Below, one piece after another: positions 10,301 to 21,284 of a DNA stretch of 64,000 nt. The notes under the pieces were generated by a model. That model searched no databases. It saw nothing but the letters and a program-made list of their open reading frames with translations, and was not told the DNA's origin. The position numbers and the translations under genes are program-made. Source of the stretch: Spirodela intermedia (lineage: Eukaryota; Streptophyta; Magnoliopsida; Alismatales; Araceae); the NCBI GenBank assembly GCA_902729315.2, contig LR746270.1:3744501-3808500 (forward strand), given 5' to 3'. How positions within the stretch are numbered: the first letter of the stretch is position 1; each line of letters opens with the position of its first letter.

Positions 10301-11652
10301 CCATTCAGAACCTCAAGATTTATACTGAGTTTATCAATAGAAATATCTAAAATAGATTGTGAGATCTTTGCTGGCTGATCAAATTGTGTAAGGCACTAAG
10401 TTGTGGAGTATTACTTAAGTATTCAGTGACTGACATCAATCAGTTCAAAAGGATAATGCCATCCATCTTCAGCTGGCACCTTTATAAGAAGTGTACAGAA
10501 AATATCAAGTCTGAATCATTATCCTCTTCATCAACATTCTTGATGTACTCTAAGTCAACACCATCTTTTTGAAATCATCCCACTATAACATCTTTATTTT
10601 ATATTGTGAGATAAATAGGATATTAAACTCTTATTTATCATGAGTGAGAGTTGTCCATGTTAATAGTGCTGTAGCCTCCTAAAGCCATGAATCTAAAAAG
10701 AAATGTTCGAGTGAAATTTGATTGGAGTTGAGTCCAGTAATCAACAATGTGGCATCTTAGAACTGTGAATCTAGAAAGGAGATTCTTAGTAAATGTTCAA
10801 GGGAGCCAAGTTCATTAATCATCTTTTGGAAAATTATTAGTGGAACACAAAAATAATTTTGTTCTTGGAGAGTGGAGATAAGAAACTGGCCAAACCACTA
10901 TAAAATATCATGTATTCTAAGTGAACTAGGAGATCCACCTATCCATCATTATAAGAAAAGAATAAAATTTTGAGATACCTTATCAAGGAACGAAATAAGA
11001 AAAGAGAAGATCAATTCAACCCCCTTTCTTGGTTTTAGTGTAGGCCAAAACTTAATAGTGTTGACATAAATAAACATATTCATATCCTAGTATAAATATT
11101 CATATCTACTTTTTAATTAAATTTTTACCTTTATATTTCTCTCTCTTCTTGTACGAGCCAATGGCTCTCTCACTGCCACCGATGCGTTCTCCAACAACCA
11201 GCAACCTTTTGTAACATTAACAAGCTTTACTGGATGCCATCAACAATCCTAGTATTGTCTCATATGGCTCATATTCTAAATTTTAACCTTGAGTAGTGAA
11301 TTTTTAAATTTCAACCACTGACTCATATGAGATCATATGATCATGCCATCATCAACAACTCATTAGATTTTTCTTCACCTTCAAAATAGCATTGTTTGGC
11401 AGAATTCTTTCCATGTGTTATAACCTGATATCTATCTTATTATTCACGTGGCCACATCTATTATTTATTATTAGTATTATCAATGGCCCGGTGAATATAA
11501 CTTTCACGAACCATTCAAGTAACTTAATCCAGATATTCTATGTGTATGGAATATATAGAAAAAATCGGCTATTTTTGGATTCAATGCTTTGCTGAACATG
11601 GACAGAAATTCTTAGTTACTAGAACAGTTTCGTGGAAGAACAAGAGGAGATC
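7350..11652. other. AT-rich intergenic DNA with decayed repeats, no gene seen
   Basis: No open frame here resembles a protein I recognise. About 8461-8680 holds two diverged tandem units of ~114 bp (starting near 8461 and 8575). C-rich stretches at about 9000 and 11010-11045 (TTCAACCCC-type) resemble the inner end of some copia LTRs, which suggests old retrotransposon debris; this is weak. Stretches near 10660-10830 also look internally repeated. Confidence 0.5.
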
Positions 11653-12069
11653 TCATGGCAAGAACCCTCCTACCCTGTTCTCTACCTCGGCGGAGCTCCG
11701 ACTTCTCGGCCAGAACGGGCCGCCAACGACGTCACCGCTGAAGTCGCAGGCCTCGTTCTCGTCGATCCTGGCGATCCCCAAGCTCTGGCTCCTCGCAACA
11801 GCCCCTTCTGTGGCCTTGATGGGAGCGGAGGCGGACCTGAGAAGCTCCCCCAGGTCATTCCCCCTGCCGCTGTCGGGCCGCGGCGGCGGAAAGCGGTAGC
11901 CCCTCGACGCGCCTACTATCCCCCGAGAACTGGCCCTCCCGGCGATGCCCGTCATGCCGTTCACATACGCGTCCCTCGCACGCCGCAGCACCCGGAACGG
12001 CGCCTCCGCCATCCTCCCTATCTTACTGCCCCCGCCGCCGCCGCTCCCCCCCTCCCCTCCCTCCTTCAT
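11653..12069 (-). CDS. Small conserved plant protein of unknown function (138 aa)
   Basis: Single exon. After a Gly-rich start it reads KIGRMAEAPFRVLRRARDAYVNGMTG, a Lys/Arg-rich block typical of an uncharacterised plant family (quoted in part: RRARDAYVNGMTG). It continues with a Ser/Arg middle containing ELLRSASA, then SQSLGIARIDE and WPRSRS. No transmembrane segment or enzymatic motif is visible. The ATG at 12069 is preferred because the decayed paralogue also keeps an ATG-AAG there; an internal Met (codon 20) is the alternative. A CT-rich leader lies upstream at 12087-12120. Function unknown; I do not assign one. Confidence 0.72.
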   Translation of the reverse strand: MKEGGEGGSGGGGGSKIGRMAEAPFRVLRRARDAYVNGMTGIAGRASSRGIVGASRGYRFPPPRPDSGRGNDLGELLRSASAPIKATEGAVARSQSLGIARIDENEACDFSGDVVGGPFWPRSRSSAEVENRVGGFLP

Positions 12070-12435
12070 CTAACCGGCGCCACAAAACCCTCTCTCCTTC
12101 TCTCTCTCTCTCTTCCTCTCTCGCTCTGGGAGGAGCCGTGGGAGAGGGAAGCGGAGGGTTGATGAAGATTTATGGGAGAGGGGGCACTCAGCGAGTCCTA
12201 CTTTACGACTCCGGCAACGGCGGGCAGCGGTCGGGGAGGACGTCGGCAGTGAGCTCGCCGGGTGGAACGCGGCAACGCTCCGACTTTCTAATGGGAACCG
12301 CTGACTCTGTCGCACACCATTTTTCTCTTCCATCGATTTTCCTTCCCAATAAGTCAAATTCGGCATTAATAGAAACCGATATATCTACACAGAAGCCGAG
12401 TCTAGTCAATAGTCTAACTTTGACCAAGATTGACT

Positions 12436-12466
<31 letters not shown>

Positions 12467-13296
12467 CACTCATTAGGATTGGGCCATAGCATATGTAGGA
12501 AGGCTATCAGCCCAATCTTACCCGTCAACATCGGCCATGGGAGCGGACTTTTCACAGCACCCATTTTTTTCCAGATTTTATTTACTGCCCGTATTGGTGA
12601 GAACTCTGTGGCATGACATCAGCAAGGGTGAGAGATGCGAACGGCTCCAACGCACAGGACTTTAATCCGACGTGGCAGATATCGATTTCTCGTCGGGTCA
12701 AAATTCGGTCCAAGTTGGGTCCAGAACGCGGTCAGGAAAGGTCAATGGTCGAACCACACGGTGGTAGTCCACACCGCGTAGAGAGAAAGAATTGGACGGC
12801 TAGGATCGAATACTACGGATGATGGCCAGGACTAATCGGCCCTACACGTTAGAAGCAGATAGATAATTCCAAGATTCTCGTGAATAATGCGCAATAATTT
12901 TACGGCAATTAGATGGGCCACAACATAATTGCGGGCCGAAAACCCGTTTAAGTGGGCTGAAACATGTATAATATGGGCCGAAACCCAGAAGGAACGTGGG
13001 ATGAAGGCAAATAGAGAATGGAAGGAGAGAAGGAGAGGTGTGCAAGTGGTTATAAAATAAGCAGAAAACCCCGATTAAAATCATTTTTGTTTAAAATTAA
13101 AAAAATTAATACTGAGGAATATCTGCGTTCAGACAGTCGTCGATAAATATCATCGTCCGCCGTATCGTGTGAAATGCGACTTCTCCAAGGGCGAAAAGGC
13201 TTCTTTATTTATTGCTGGTCTTGCGAAGACAGCGGGAAGTGGCTGATACACGGCCGACCATAGATAACCAGAGGCGGCGCCACCGTCGCCAGCAGG
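12070..13296. other. Intergenic region between the small gene and GULLO
   Basis: It holds the CT-rich presumed leader of the minus-strand small gene and a (TC)n microsatellite at about 12438-12466. Two TTGAC W-box cores lie at about 12420-12434. The GULLO 3' flank occupies the right end. No coding sequence was recognised. Confidence 0.6.
13204..13213 (-). terminator. Poly(A) signals of the intact GULLO gene
   Basis: Two overlapping AATAAA hexamers on the minus strand (13204-13209 and 13208-13213) lie about 85-95 bp downstream of the GULLO stop codon, a normal 3' UTR distance for plants. Confidence 0.55.
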
Positions 13297-15367
13297 TTAA
13301 AGCTCCGTGTGAACAATGGGGGCGTCGTCCTCCTTCTCGGATTTCCTGCAGACCCTAGCTTCCTTGTAAACCAGTCCCCGGCGACAGAAGTACCCCTTCG
13401 CCGGCGAGCAGTGCTCGTCGCGAGAGCAGATGCAGAGGCCTTCCAGTGCGCAGCCCTCCTTCTCCAGTGACAGGCTCTTCCCCCGGATGCCCAGCACGGC
13501 GTCGACCCAGTCGGAGGAGAAGAGCCCCTCGCTGTCGTACTTCGTCATCGCCGCCACGAACCGGTCCCGCCTGCCATTCCGGAAAAACCACGGATCAGAT
13601 CGGAGGAGCAGCAAGTCGAGGGATCGGAGCAGCGGCGGATTAACCCTCACCTATCGCCGTACTTGTCGCTGACGCCGATGAACCCGACGTGCCGGTTCTT
13701 GCCCCAGTGTGGGAGCGCGCCGTACTTGAAGAAGGCCATCTGCTCCACCTCCTCGAGGATGTCCTGGTCCAGGCGGGGGTCCTCCGGGTCGTTCGAGCGG
13801 AAGTAGGTCATGTCGAAGTCGGCACAGTCGGCCGTCTTGCCCAGGAAGGCGGTGGAGTTGCGGACAAACCTCATGAGTAACCCGCTGTAGAGGTCGAGCC
13901 CGCAGAGGGAACCGGGCCTCAGGGCGTGGAGCTTCTTCACGTCGGCAATGAAGGCGGCGACGGTGGGAATGGGGATGCTGAACGCCGTCTGGTGGTAGAA
14001 GAACCCGTCCAGGCGAGGGTCCCAGCCGCAGGCGGTGAGGAGTCCGTCGTCCTTGCCGGTGAGGCAAGAGCCTGACGACTGCATGTCGCTTTGGTTGCCG
14101 ACTACGGGGAACCCCGTGAAGTCTATAAGACGGCTGTCGTCGTTCTTCAGGCCGGCGCCGGTGGCGAGCAAGGTGTTCACCTGGATCTTGGCGAGGAGGC
14201 ACTTGCCGTCTGAGCTCTCCGTCTCCTCCAGCAGTTCCTCTGCGGGGGGAAGAGCAGAAGCTCAGACGGGTCAGAAACCTCGTCGAAGAATGGAGGAGGA
14301 TTTATCTCAATGTCGGACCTGATTTTCGGATCGCGGAGATGAGCACGGACAGCTGCGGCTGAAACCCCGCGAAGTCGTTCTTCCCCTTCCCCTGCGCTGT
14401 CAACGGCAGCCTTACGTCGTCCCGGTACACCACCTTCTCCTGCCCGGGGTACCAGGCGATGTCCCCGAACTCGGTGGTGGCGGCAAATGAACTCACCGTC
14501 GACTCGAAGGCGTGGTCTCGCTGGGTTCGGTAGGTGATGGACCTCTTGAACATCGGCTCCAGCTGTAGCGTCACCTGCGAACGGGCCAGTCCGGTGAGAC
14601 AACGATTCTATTTGCTAAACTTAGTGTTTCAGTTTCTATTCTGTAGCGACTGTATATTCTACCTGGGAAATGACGCCGAGAACACCGAGGGAAACCTTGG
14701 CGGCCAAGAGATCCGGGTCCCCTTCTCGGAGATCGACGATTCTGGCGTGGACTCCGCCGGCCGCGGGGGCGGTGGTGGGGACTACCATCCGCATTCCCAC
14801 CACGTATTCGTGCACAGCGGAGCCCTTCCCGAAGAGGGAGCTGCCGTGGGCGCCTGTCGCGAGGAGGCCCCCCAGGGTGATTCCGTGCCAGTAGGGATTA
14901 TACCTCAGCGCCAGCCCCTCGGCGGCGGCGGCGGCGATGAGCCGCTGCAGGGTGATGCCGGCTTCGAAGGTCATCCGTCTGGCCTTGGCGTCGACGGCTA
15001 CCACTCTGTTCAGCTTTTGGGAGCTGATGGCCAGCCCGGCGCCGGCGGGGCCACCGGGGCAGGACAACTTGGGGATGCTGTGGCCGTACTCGGTGACCAC
15101 CTTCATGTGCTGCTTCTTTGCCGCCGCGGCGGAGACGACGGCCACGAGCTCTGCTTCATTGGCGGGGTAGGCCACAGCGGCGACGCGGCAGGTGGTGCGG
15201 TCGGGGAAGGTGCCGAAGGCGTTGGTGACGGTGCAATCGGAATTGCCGGACTTGCACTTGACGATCGGCTCTGGCGGAGAGCCCCCGACCGTCGCCACCC
15301 CAGCGGCGAGGGCCACTACCACCATCAACGCCTGCAGAAGCGCACCGACAATATTTCTTCTCTCCAT
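13297..15367 (-). CDS. L-gulono-1,4-lactone oxidase, intact gene (GULLO B, 607 aa)
   Basis: FAD enzyme of the aldonolactone oxidoreductase family that oxidises L-gulono-1,4-lactone toward ascorbate; plant members are secreted-type proteins. Exons on the minus strand are 15367-14663, 14574-14319, 14239-13651 and 13570-13297. The introns are 88, 79 and 80 bp with GT..AG ends, and phases join to one 1824-bp frame. Residues 1-30 form a signal peptide (hydrophobic [17 protein letters not shown]). The FAD-binding domain is about 60-235, with TEYGHSIPK and LGVLGVISQ. The ALO domain follows, with [21 protein letters not shown] and [11 protein letters not shown]; a Cys-rich plant tail ([15 protein letters not shown]) ends it. 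Length fits the plant family (~590-610). No lesions seen, so this is the only functional-looking member of the local cluster. Confidence 0.93.
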
Positions 15368-15420
15368 GGTTGGCGAGATCTGGAGCTGCGAAATGGATTG
15401 GGTTGTGTGGACGGGATTGG

Positions 15421-15430
15421 CCTTTTAAAG
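15421..15430 (-). promoter_or_regulatory. TATA-like element of GULLO B
   Basis: Minus-strand CTTTAAAAGG lies about 60 bp upstream of the ATG. It is a plausible TATA box giving a short leader; no start-site data exist. Confidence 0.35.
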
Positions 15431-16973
15431 TCTGAAACTTGCGTAACAACGGTGGGGATGATCCACCGTGCTGGCAAAGTTGGCCCAGCTTCGTACCCGC
15501 ACGTTCCGCCTATCTTTGTTGACTCGGGCTTGACTAAATCCGGGGCCCCGAGCAACGGGCCGGTGAGGCCTGCCGATTTAGGGACAAGCCCGGCCCGCGA
15601 TGGGACCGCCGCTCCGCCGCCGTATGGGTCCCCCGTCAGCGTTGTTGGACGGCGACCTACCTGATGGTAGGGCTGAGAGAGGGAAACTTTTCTAAAATAT
15701 CCACTGACAACTTACTGTTGCACCCAACGACGTTAGATATTTTGTCTTGGCGGCCGCCGATCGCCGATCCTAATATTATCACGTGCGGCTCCAAGTCAAA
15801 AGTTTGACCATGGGAAAATGAAATTTATTTCATCACCCTAGCCGTCAAATTCGCCATTAAACTGTTATCGTTCTTATTCGGTCCCTTCAGCTACGATTTT
15901 TTCTGATTTTTCGTTATTATTGTCAGTATTATTGGTAGTGATGCCCCCACTTGGAATAATTTATTGAATTAACTAACTTCTAGCATTTTCTGCATGCTAT
16001 TTTTTAAAAAGTAGACACAATTATGAGCAGTTATAAGTAATTATCTGTATAATTAACCATTAAGGCATAATTGTTCTTGTTCTGTTCCTTCATACGTGAT
16101 TTTTTATATTTTATCTCACTATTACCGGTTGGTACAATTTCTTGAATTAATTAGGTGGCTTTATCAGGATGTTCCATGTTTATGGAACTCATTTAATTAC
16201 ATAAATAACAAGCAGGAAATTCGATTATGGTATTCTCTACATGCTATTTTAATAAAAACATAGAAAAACTCAAAACCCCAAGGCAAAGGTAATTGATTGT
16301 TGAGTGTGAGAGATAGATAGAATAGCGAAGGGGGAAGAGGAAAGAGGAGACGGATTTGGAGAGGAAATCTTGAGAGCTCTCTGATGAGACCTCGACAGCA
16401 GTAACTAGGCCGAGGAGAGCATAGTCTCAATAAAGCTGGCCCAATCTAGTGCTACAATCCAACAGCCCAAGCGAAGCATAAGACGACGGGACTTAGAGAA
16501 CTTGCAGCAGATCCTATAGTACAGAAGATGAGGGCAGCGGAAGGATCCGACGGCGAACCTACTCAAACGGTAGGGTTCGATGCCGACGGATCCTGTCTCG
16601 TGACAAGTCCCATCAAGGAGAAGGAAGGTGTCAACGCTCCGCGACGGCTATAAAGGAGAAGCAGCGGCTTCAAGAGGGAAAAAGGAACCATTGTAAGGAA
16701 ATTCTTTCAAGAGCTGAAGACTCACCATTGCATATCGGCAACCCTAAGGCCAGCAGTTTTGGTTTGTACCATTCTTGTCCTCATCTAGCTAATCTTCATC
16801 CTCTCGCTCCTCCTTTCTCTCTTAGTTTATTCCCCCCTTACGCCCTCTTCTAGTCTGCACGAGCTCCCTTCACGGCTGACTCAGTCAGCGGGACATAGAG
16901 GTTTGGGTCTTCCTCGCATAGTCAACGAGTCAAGTCCTCGCTCTCGTCAACGGGAGCCCATCGCTCTCATAGC
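15431..16973. other. Intergenic DNA with a possible LTR-like segment
   Basis: 15431-15830 is the GC-rich GULLO upstream flank, with TTGAC-type cores near 15800. 15830-16430 is AT-rich without features. About 16440-16970 is GC-richer and contains a TATA-like GGCTATAAAGGAG at about 16648, then a CT-rich end. This layout resembles a gypsy-type LTR, but no ends or partner copy were found. Confidence 0.4.
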
Positions 16974-17310
16974 GAGAACCCACCACCCTCTTACCCTTCT
17001 CCATTGTGGTGCGGCTCCAGCTCTTGAGCCAGTGCCAACCGCCGACGACAACATCCCTGCCGAACTCACAGGCCTCTGAGAAGCAAGCTTTGAGAAGCTC
17101 TCCCAGGTCGTCCTACCTACTGCCGTCAGCTCATGATCTGGGAAAACAGTGGACCCTCGCCGCGTCGACTATCACCTGTGAACTGGCTTGCATAGTGATG
17201 GCTGTCATGTTGTTAACATATGCGTCCCTCTACCATTCGCCCTATCCTACTACCGCCACCACTGCTCTGGCCGTCCCCTCCCTACTTCATCTCATTGGCA
17301 GGCTGACATA
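16974..17310 (-). pseudogene. Decayed paralogue of the 11653-12069 small gene
   Basis: The DNA aligns by eye with 11666-12075 in the same orientation. Matching blocks include the segments around 17090-17125 (GAGAAGCTCTCCCAGGTC) and 17190-17230 (CATATGCGTCCCTC), and the start region at 17280-17300, where ATG-AAG is followed at once by a stop. Several deletions shorten it. It shows the small gene and its flank were duplicated, then decayed. Confidence 0.65.
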
Positions 17311-19060
17311 TGAATTTGATTCTTTGCTGCTTTGTGACACTTGGGTATTCTGCTTTTTTTCTTATATTCCACATACCTTAATTTTAGAGCAAGTGTCCAA
17401 CTAAGTGTTGTGCTTAGTGATAGGTTTTCTCCCCCTAGTTGTGGCATCATAATAAAAAATATAGAAAAGCATAATCAACCAAAAAAAAAAGAAGGTCAAG
17501 GATAAGTTAGTGATAAAATAAATTTGCAATGATGGACATCATCATCGATAAGTTGGCCCATTGTAAGGAGCAGAGTTGTCGGTGAAGAATGTGGAACACA
17601 AGACCAAGTTCACGAGCACTTGAAATGCAATACACAAGGCATCAGAAATGACTCTTAATTAGTGGTGACATATTAAAAGGAAAGGTGCGAACACGAGCAG
17701 TTGATAATGGACATATAATGAAAAATTCATTGAAAGTTGTCTAATCTCCAACATTAGTTTCCAAGCATCTAGAGATGAGTGGAATGATGAATGACAAAGG
17801 AGCTTTGAGTGACGGGGTAATCACAATTTTGTTTGTTTGCTATTAGAAATAGGTCCGTGAATAATTTAAAGCTGAAGACATCATGTGATTGGAGAGACAA
17901 TAGTTGCATACGATAGATGAGAATCTTAGAGAATGTGGGGACTAGCCATGACCTCTAATATGAAACGGACTAAGTTAATCCATTGATATCATTTGACAAG
18001 ATTTTTAATAAAAAAACTTACATGTAAAGATTATGATGGGGATGATTATGATGGTGTAGTAGAGATCGAATAAACAATGCAGAAATCACATATACTGTAA
18101 GGAATAGACGAAGGATAAATCCAAGTCTGGCTCAAAAATCATCAACAATAAAGAAAATGGGGCTAGGATTGGGCGATTTATGCAAACTATCAATCATAAG
18201 GTGCTCGTAGTTAACAAACCAGATCTAACTTATCAAGGGGGAGAGACCACCCAATGTAAGGAGTAGTAGCTATCCTACACAATCACTCAAGAAGATGATG
18301 ACAATGAGGATATATTAAAAGAGCAGGGAAAATTGGGCAAAAGAATCAAGATATTTAGTGGAGGAAAGAAGTCACTAGAGAGCTCAGGTTCGTCAGTGTG
18401 AGGCCATGGCAAGGCGGCCCGACAACAACTTGTCGGCCTTGGTGCCCTAGTCATTCCTTCAGGCGCCGGACTGCTGGAAGATTTCGTAAGCCGAAGCATT
18501 GGGAAAGGGAAGTGGGCGGAGCGGTGGTGATGGCAAAGGAGTGTGATAGAGGGAGAGGTCAATGGTGGTAGCGGAAGGTTGATGGTGGCGTTGGAGGGTG
18601 GACAGCGGCGGTGGCAGACGGGTGACAGGTTGGCAGCCATAGCGACAAGCGGCGGCTGTTGGAGGGTCCTCGCAACCAACCCTACTGGGGCGATAGGGTC
18701 TCATGACCAGCAGCACACGATGGAGCTACCACGAAAGTAATAAGAAATCAATAGACAAAAAACTATCCTCAACGGAGTCGAGACAGGTCCTTTTAAAGGC
18801 CTTACAACGCAAAGCTCCTCGTGTTCTACACATCTTCTCATATTATGCAAGTCTTCTTGTATTCTGCATGTCTACTTGTTTTTTGTGCATCACCTTCTCA
18901 TCTTCTAAACATGCTAATAATAAACAAATTATCTAGCTTCCAGTCGGATACATTGGCGTCCAGATCTCCAAAGGCCTTATTGGCCCAAAATTATTTGGGT
19001 CAAACTTGAGTCCTCTAGTGGGCTAGCTAAGTCAATATTGGGGCCCCATCCTACATCAAT
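17311..19060. other. AT-rich repeat-like DNA, probably left flank/LTR of the gypsy element
   Basis: No gene recognised. The right end (about 18740-19057) could be the 3' LTR of the minus-strand gypsy element, because TGTAGGATGGGG follows a purine-rich stretch at about 19050-19075 on the minus strand. The other LTR end is not identifiable. 18400-18700 is GC-rich but has no recognisable product. Confidence 0.35.
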
Positions 19061-19079
19061 TCTCCCTTGGTTTGAGAAA

Positions 19080-19547
19080 CTTGACTTTGTCGAGTGAATG
19101 GTGGAGCTAGTGATAAGGCACTGCTATGCACCATGTTCAAGTTGATGAAGATAGTCTTTAGTGATCCATGAGTCATCTGCAGGTGAACGTTCTTTCCAAT
19201 AGACTAAAATCTCTGTCGTTCTTTGTCGTTGGTAAATATCAACTACTCATCTAATATATCCTCTATTTGTTCTTGTCACATAAGAAAAATGGCCAATTGG
19301 TAATTAAGTGTGGTGTCACTCAAAGGAATGGTGTTGGGCTCAAACATCTCGCTAGGTACATTGGTGGTCCTTGATAAGTAATAAGATCTATAATGTTAAA
19401 AATAGAGCTAATACCTAGGTCTGATGGAAGGTCTAAAATATAAGCATTTGACCTAATTCTTTTTAGAATTTTGAATGGCCCTGCCCCTCGAGTATGAAGT
19501 TTAGATGCAATCCCTAGTGGAAACCTTCTAGGATGTATGTAAGCCAT
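19080..19547 (-). pseudogene. gypsy integrase C-terminus and chromodomain remnant
   Basis: The upper part reads SKLHTRGAGPFKILKRIRSN, AYILDLPSDLGISSIFN, the conserved end of gypsy integrase. In another frame the chromodomain-like YWKERSPADDSWITKDYLHQL region follows at about 19150-19215, where DDSWI is the usual core. Frameshifts separate the two parts. Confidence 0.8.
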
Positions 19548-19559
19548 GATAAGGTCTCC

Positions 19560-20569
19560 TTCTTGTAATTCTTTAAAGCATTTCTAAGTATATGCTTAAT
19601 GTTTATAAGACTCATTACTAATACTAATGTGACATTGAATGTCTTCATGCAGAATCCGTCTATGTTGTGTGAATGACTTAGTTGAAAGAGACACTCTGGA
19701 CTAGAGGGGAGGGGAACATAAGTCAATGGGTTTCTTTGATTTATAGCCATAGACAATCTCAAAAAGACTCATGTATGTACTATGATTTACTGAACTATTA
19801 TAAGTGAACTTAGCATGATGAATGATCATATCCCAAGTCCCTAAATGGTCCCCTACAAGGCATCATAAAAGATTTCTTAGACTCGAATAAATAACTTCTA
19901 TTTGCCCATCAATCTAGGGGTGAAAAGCAGATGACTATTATAATTTGGTCCTCATAATGTGCCAAAGGGTCTTTCAAAAACAATTCATAAATCAAACATT
20001 CCTATCAAAAATAATGATCTTAGGTAGTCCGTGTAATCTAACAACTTTGTCAAAATAGATGTAATTCAAGAGGCATTAGAAGCCTTGAAGCAAGGAATAA
20101 AATGAGTCATCTTGAAAAACCGATCAACTACCACAAAAATATAATCATACTTTTATGGGTCCTACATAGTCCTAACACAAAATCCATACTCACATCCTCC
20201 CAAGGTCTTGATGAGATACGTAAGAGTGTATACAAACTTGTGTTTTGCTTAGTTAATTTAGCAAGTATGCATGTGCAACACTGTGAAAATAATCCTAGTG
20301 ACATCACGTTTGAGACTAGACCAATAAAAATGCCTTTCTATTGTAACAATGGTCTTATCTCGCCCAAAGTGTCTTGCAAGACCAACCGCATGCAGCTCCC
20401 ACACTAGAAAATCTCTCAAAGAAAATTGTGGTATACATAGAGTTGTTGCACCATTGTTACAATTCTTATATGTTCTTCTGGGACCATCACTAAGTGTGTT
20501 AAGTGGACACTCTTGGTAGATCTCTCTCATTGTATCAAAGCTAATAACTTTAGAGGTTAGGAGTGACAA
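19560..20569 (-). pseudogene. gypsy integrase zinc domain and core remnant
   Basis: 20569-20258 reads SLLTSKVISFDTMREIYQ, then LRDFLVWELHAVGLARHFGRD and FYWSSLKRDV, the typical H2C2 integrase N-terminus. About 20170-20100 holds a damaged core piece reading VVVDRFFKMTHF. The rest of the core to 19560 is recognisable only by position. Confidence 0.78.
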
Positions 20570-20689
20570 TAAATGAGATCTACAACTAAGGGTATATGCA
20601 ACTCAATTACTCACAACTAGGCCTATGTTTTAAGACAAAATTATAAGAATAAATAAACTCTACCTAATGAATATATCCAAGATTAAATT

Positions 20690-20826
20690 TTTATTGAGAA
20701 TTCAAAAGACACAAACCTCGTGATTGTAGAAACCATCCTTAGTTTTAAAGATGGTCTTCTACTTGTCTCTTGGCTGAATTCTAACTTGATGATATCTACG
20801 CTTAAAATCTATTTTGAAAAAGATAT
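20690..20826 (-). pseudogene. gypsy reverse transcriptase fragment
   Basis: The minus strand reads NIFFKIDFKRRYHQVRIQ, then KTIFKTKDGFY, the conserved RT motif (KIDLKSGYHQIR type) with one internal stop. It is cut at 20826/20827 by the copia LTR, which gives the insertion order. Confidence 0.78.
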
Positions 20827-20959
20827 TGTTGACAATGAAGGAGAAAATCCTAAAATCCATCAAGGAAAATAGAGGACTACATGTGTCTATATAGAAGAGG
20901 AGAAGAGGAGATAAAGGAAATGGGCCCTAATGGGCCAAGTCTGATGACACTATCGAACA
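20827..20959 (-). repeat. Putative 133-bp 3' LTR of the second copia element
   Basis: The minus strand begins TGTTCGATAG directly after a purine-rich AACTTGAAGGAGAT tract and ends TCAACA beside gypsy RT, giving TGTT...AACA ends. A TATATAG lies inside. The other LTR is not in the window, so the boundaries are inferred. Confidence 0.5.
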
Positions 20960-21284
20960 ATCTCCTTCAAGTTGGAGCATATAAGTCAAACCTGTCCAAC
21001 TTTGTACATGTGGCATCGTATGAGATCCTAGTCAAACTTTTTGTTAAGATGTCTACAAGCTGATGAGAATGAGGTCACATAAAGAGTAGAGATGAAATCA
21101 AATATAACCTTGTCTCGAATGTAGTAATAGTCAATCTCAATATGTTTTTTATACTCATGAAAAGTGTGATTGCAAGCAATGAAGACAACAGCTTGATTGT
21201 CACAATATATGGGTATTGGAGAAGAAGAAGAGATGCCAAAATCTTCGAGAAGTGATCGAAGCCATACTGACGTAACTTAGTCGT
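20960..21284 (-). pseudogene. copia RNase H, C-terminal piece
   Basis: The minus-strand reading contains PIYCDNQAVVFIACN, HEYKKHIEIDYYYIRDKV and a Leu/Tyr tail, the typical RNase H end of plant copia. It is continuous with 23167-23573 once the intervening element is removed. Confidence 0.82.

Larger units (their letters stand above)
19060..20826 (-). mobile_element. Decayed Ty3-gypsy retrotransposon (chromovirus type)
   Basis: On the minus strand in order are an RT fragment, the end of RNase H, the H2C2 integrase zinc domain, the integrase core, the integrase C-terminal domain and a chromodomain-like tail. All carry many stops and frameshifts. Between RT and RNase H there is a large deletion, and the 5' part of RT is cut off by the copia LTR at 20827. 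The chromodomain places it among chromoviruses. Confidence 0.82.

Noticed and set aside
11632..12162. Plus-strand 176-codon frame opposite the small minus-strand gene
   Set aside because: The minus-strand frame has the conserved family blocks and a decayed paralogue in the same orientation; the plus frame is a Pro/Arg shadow.
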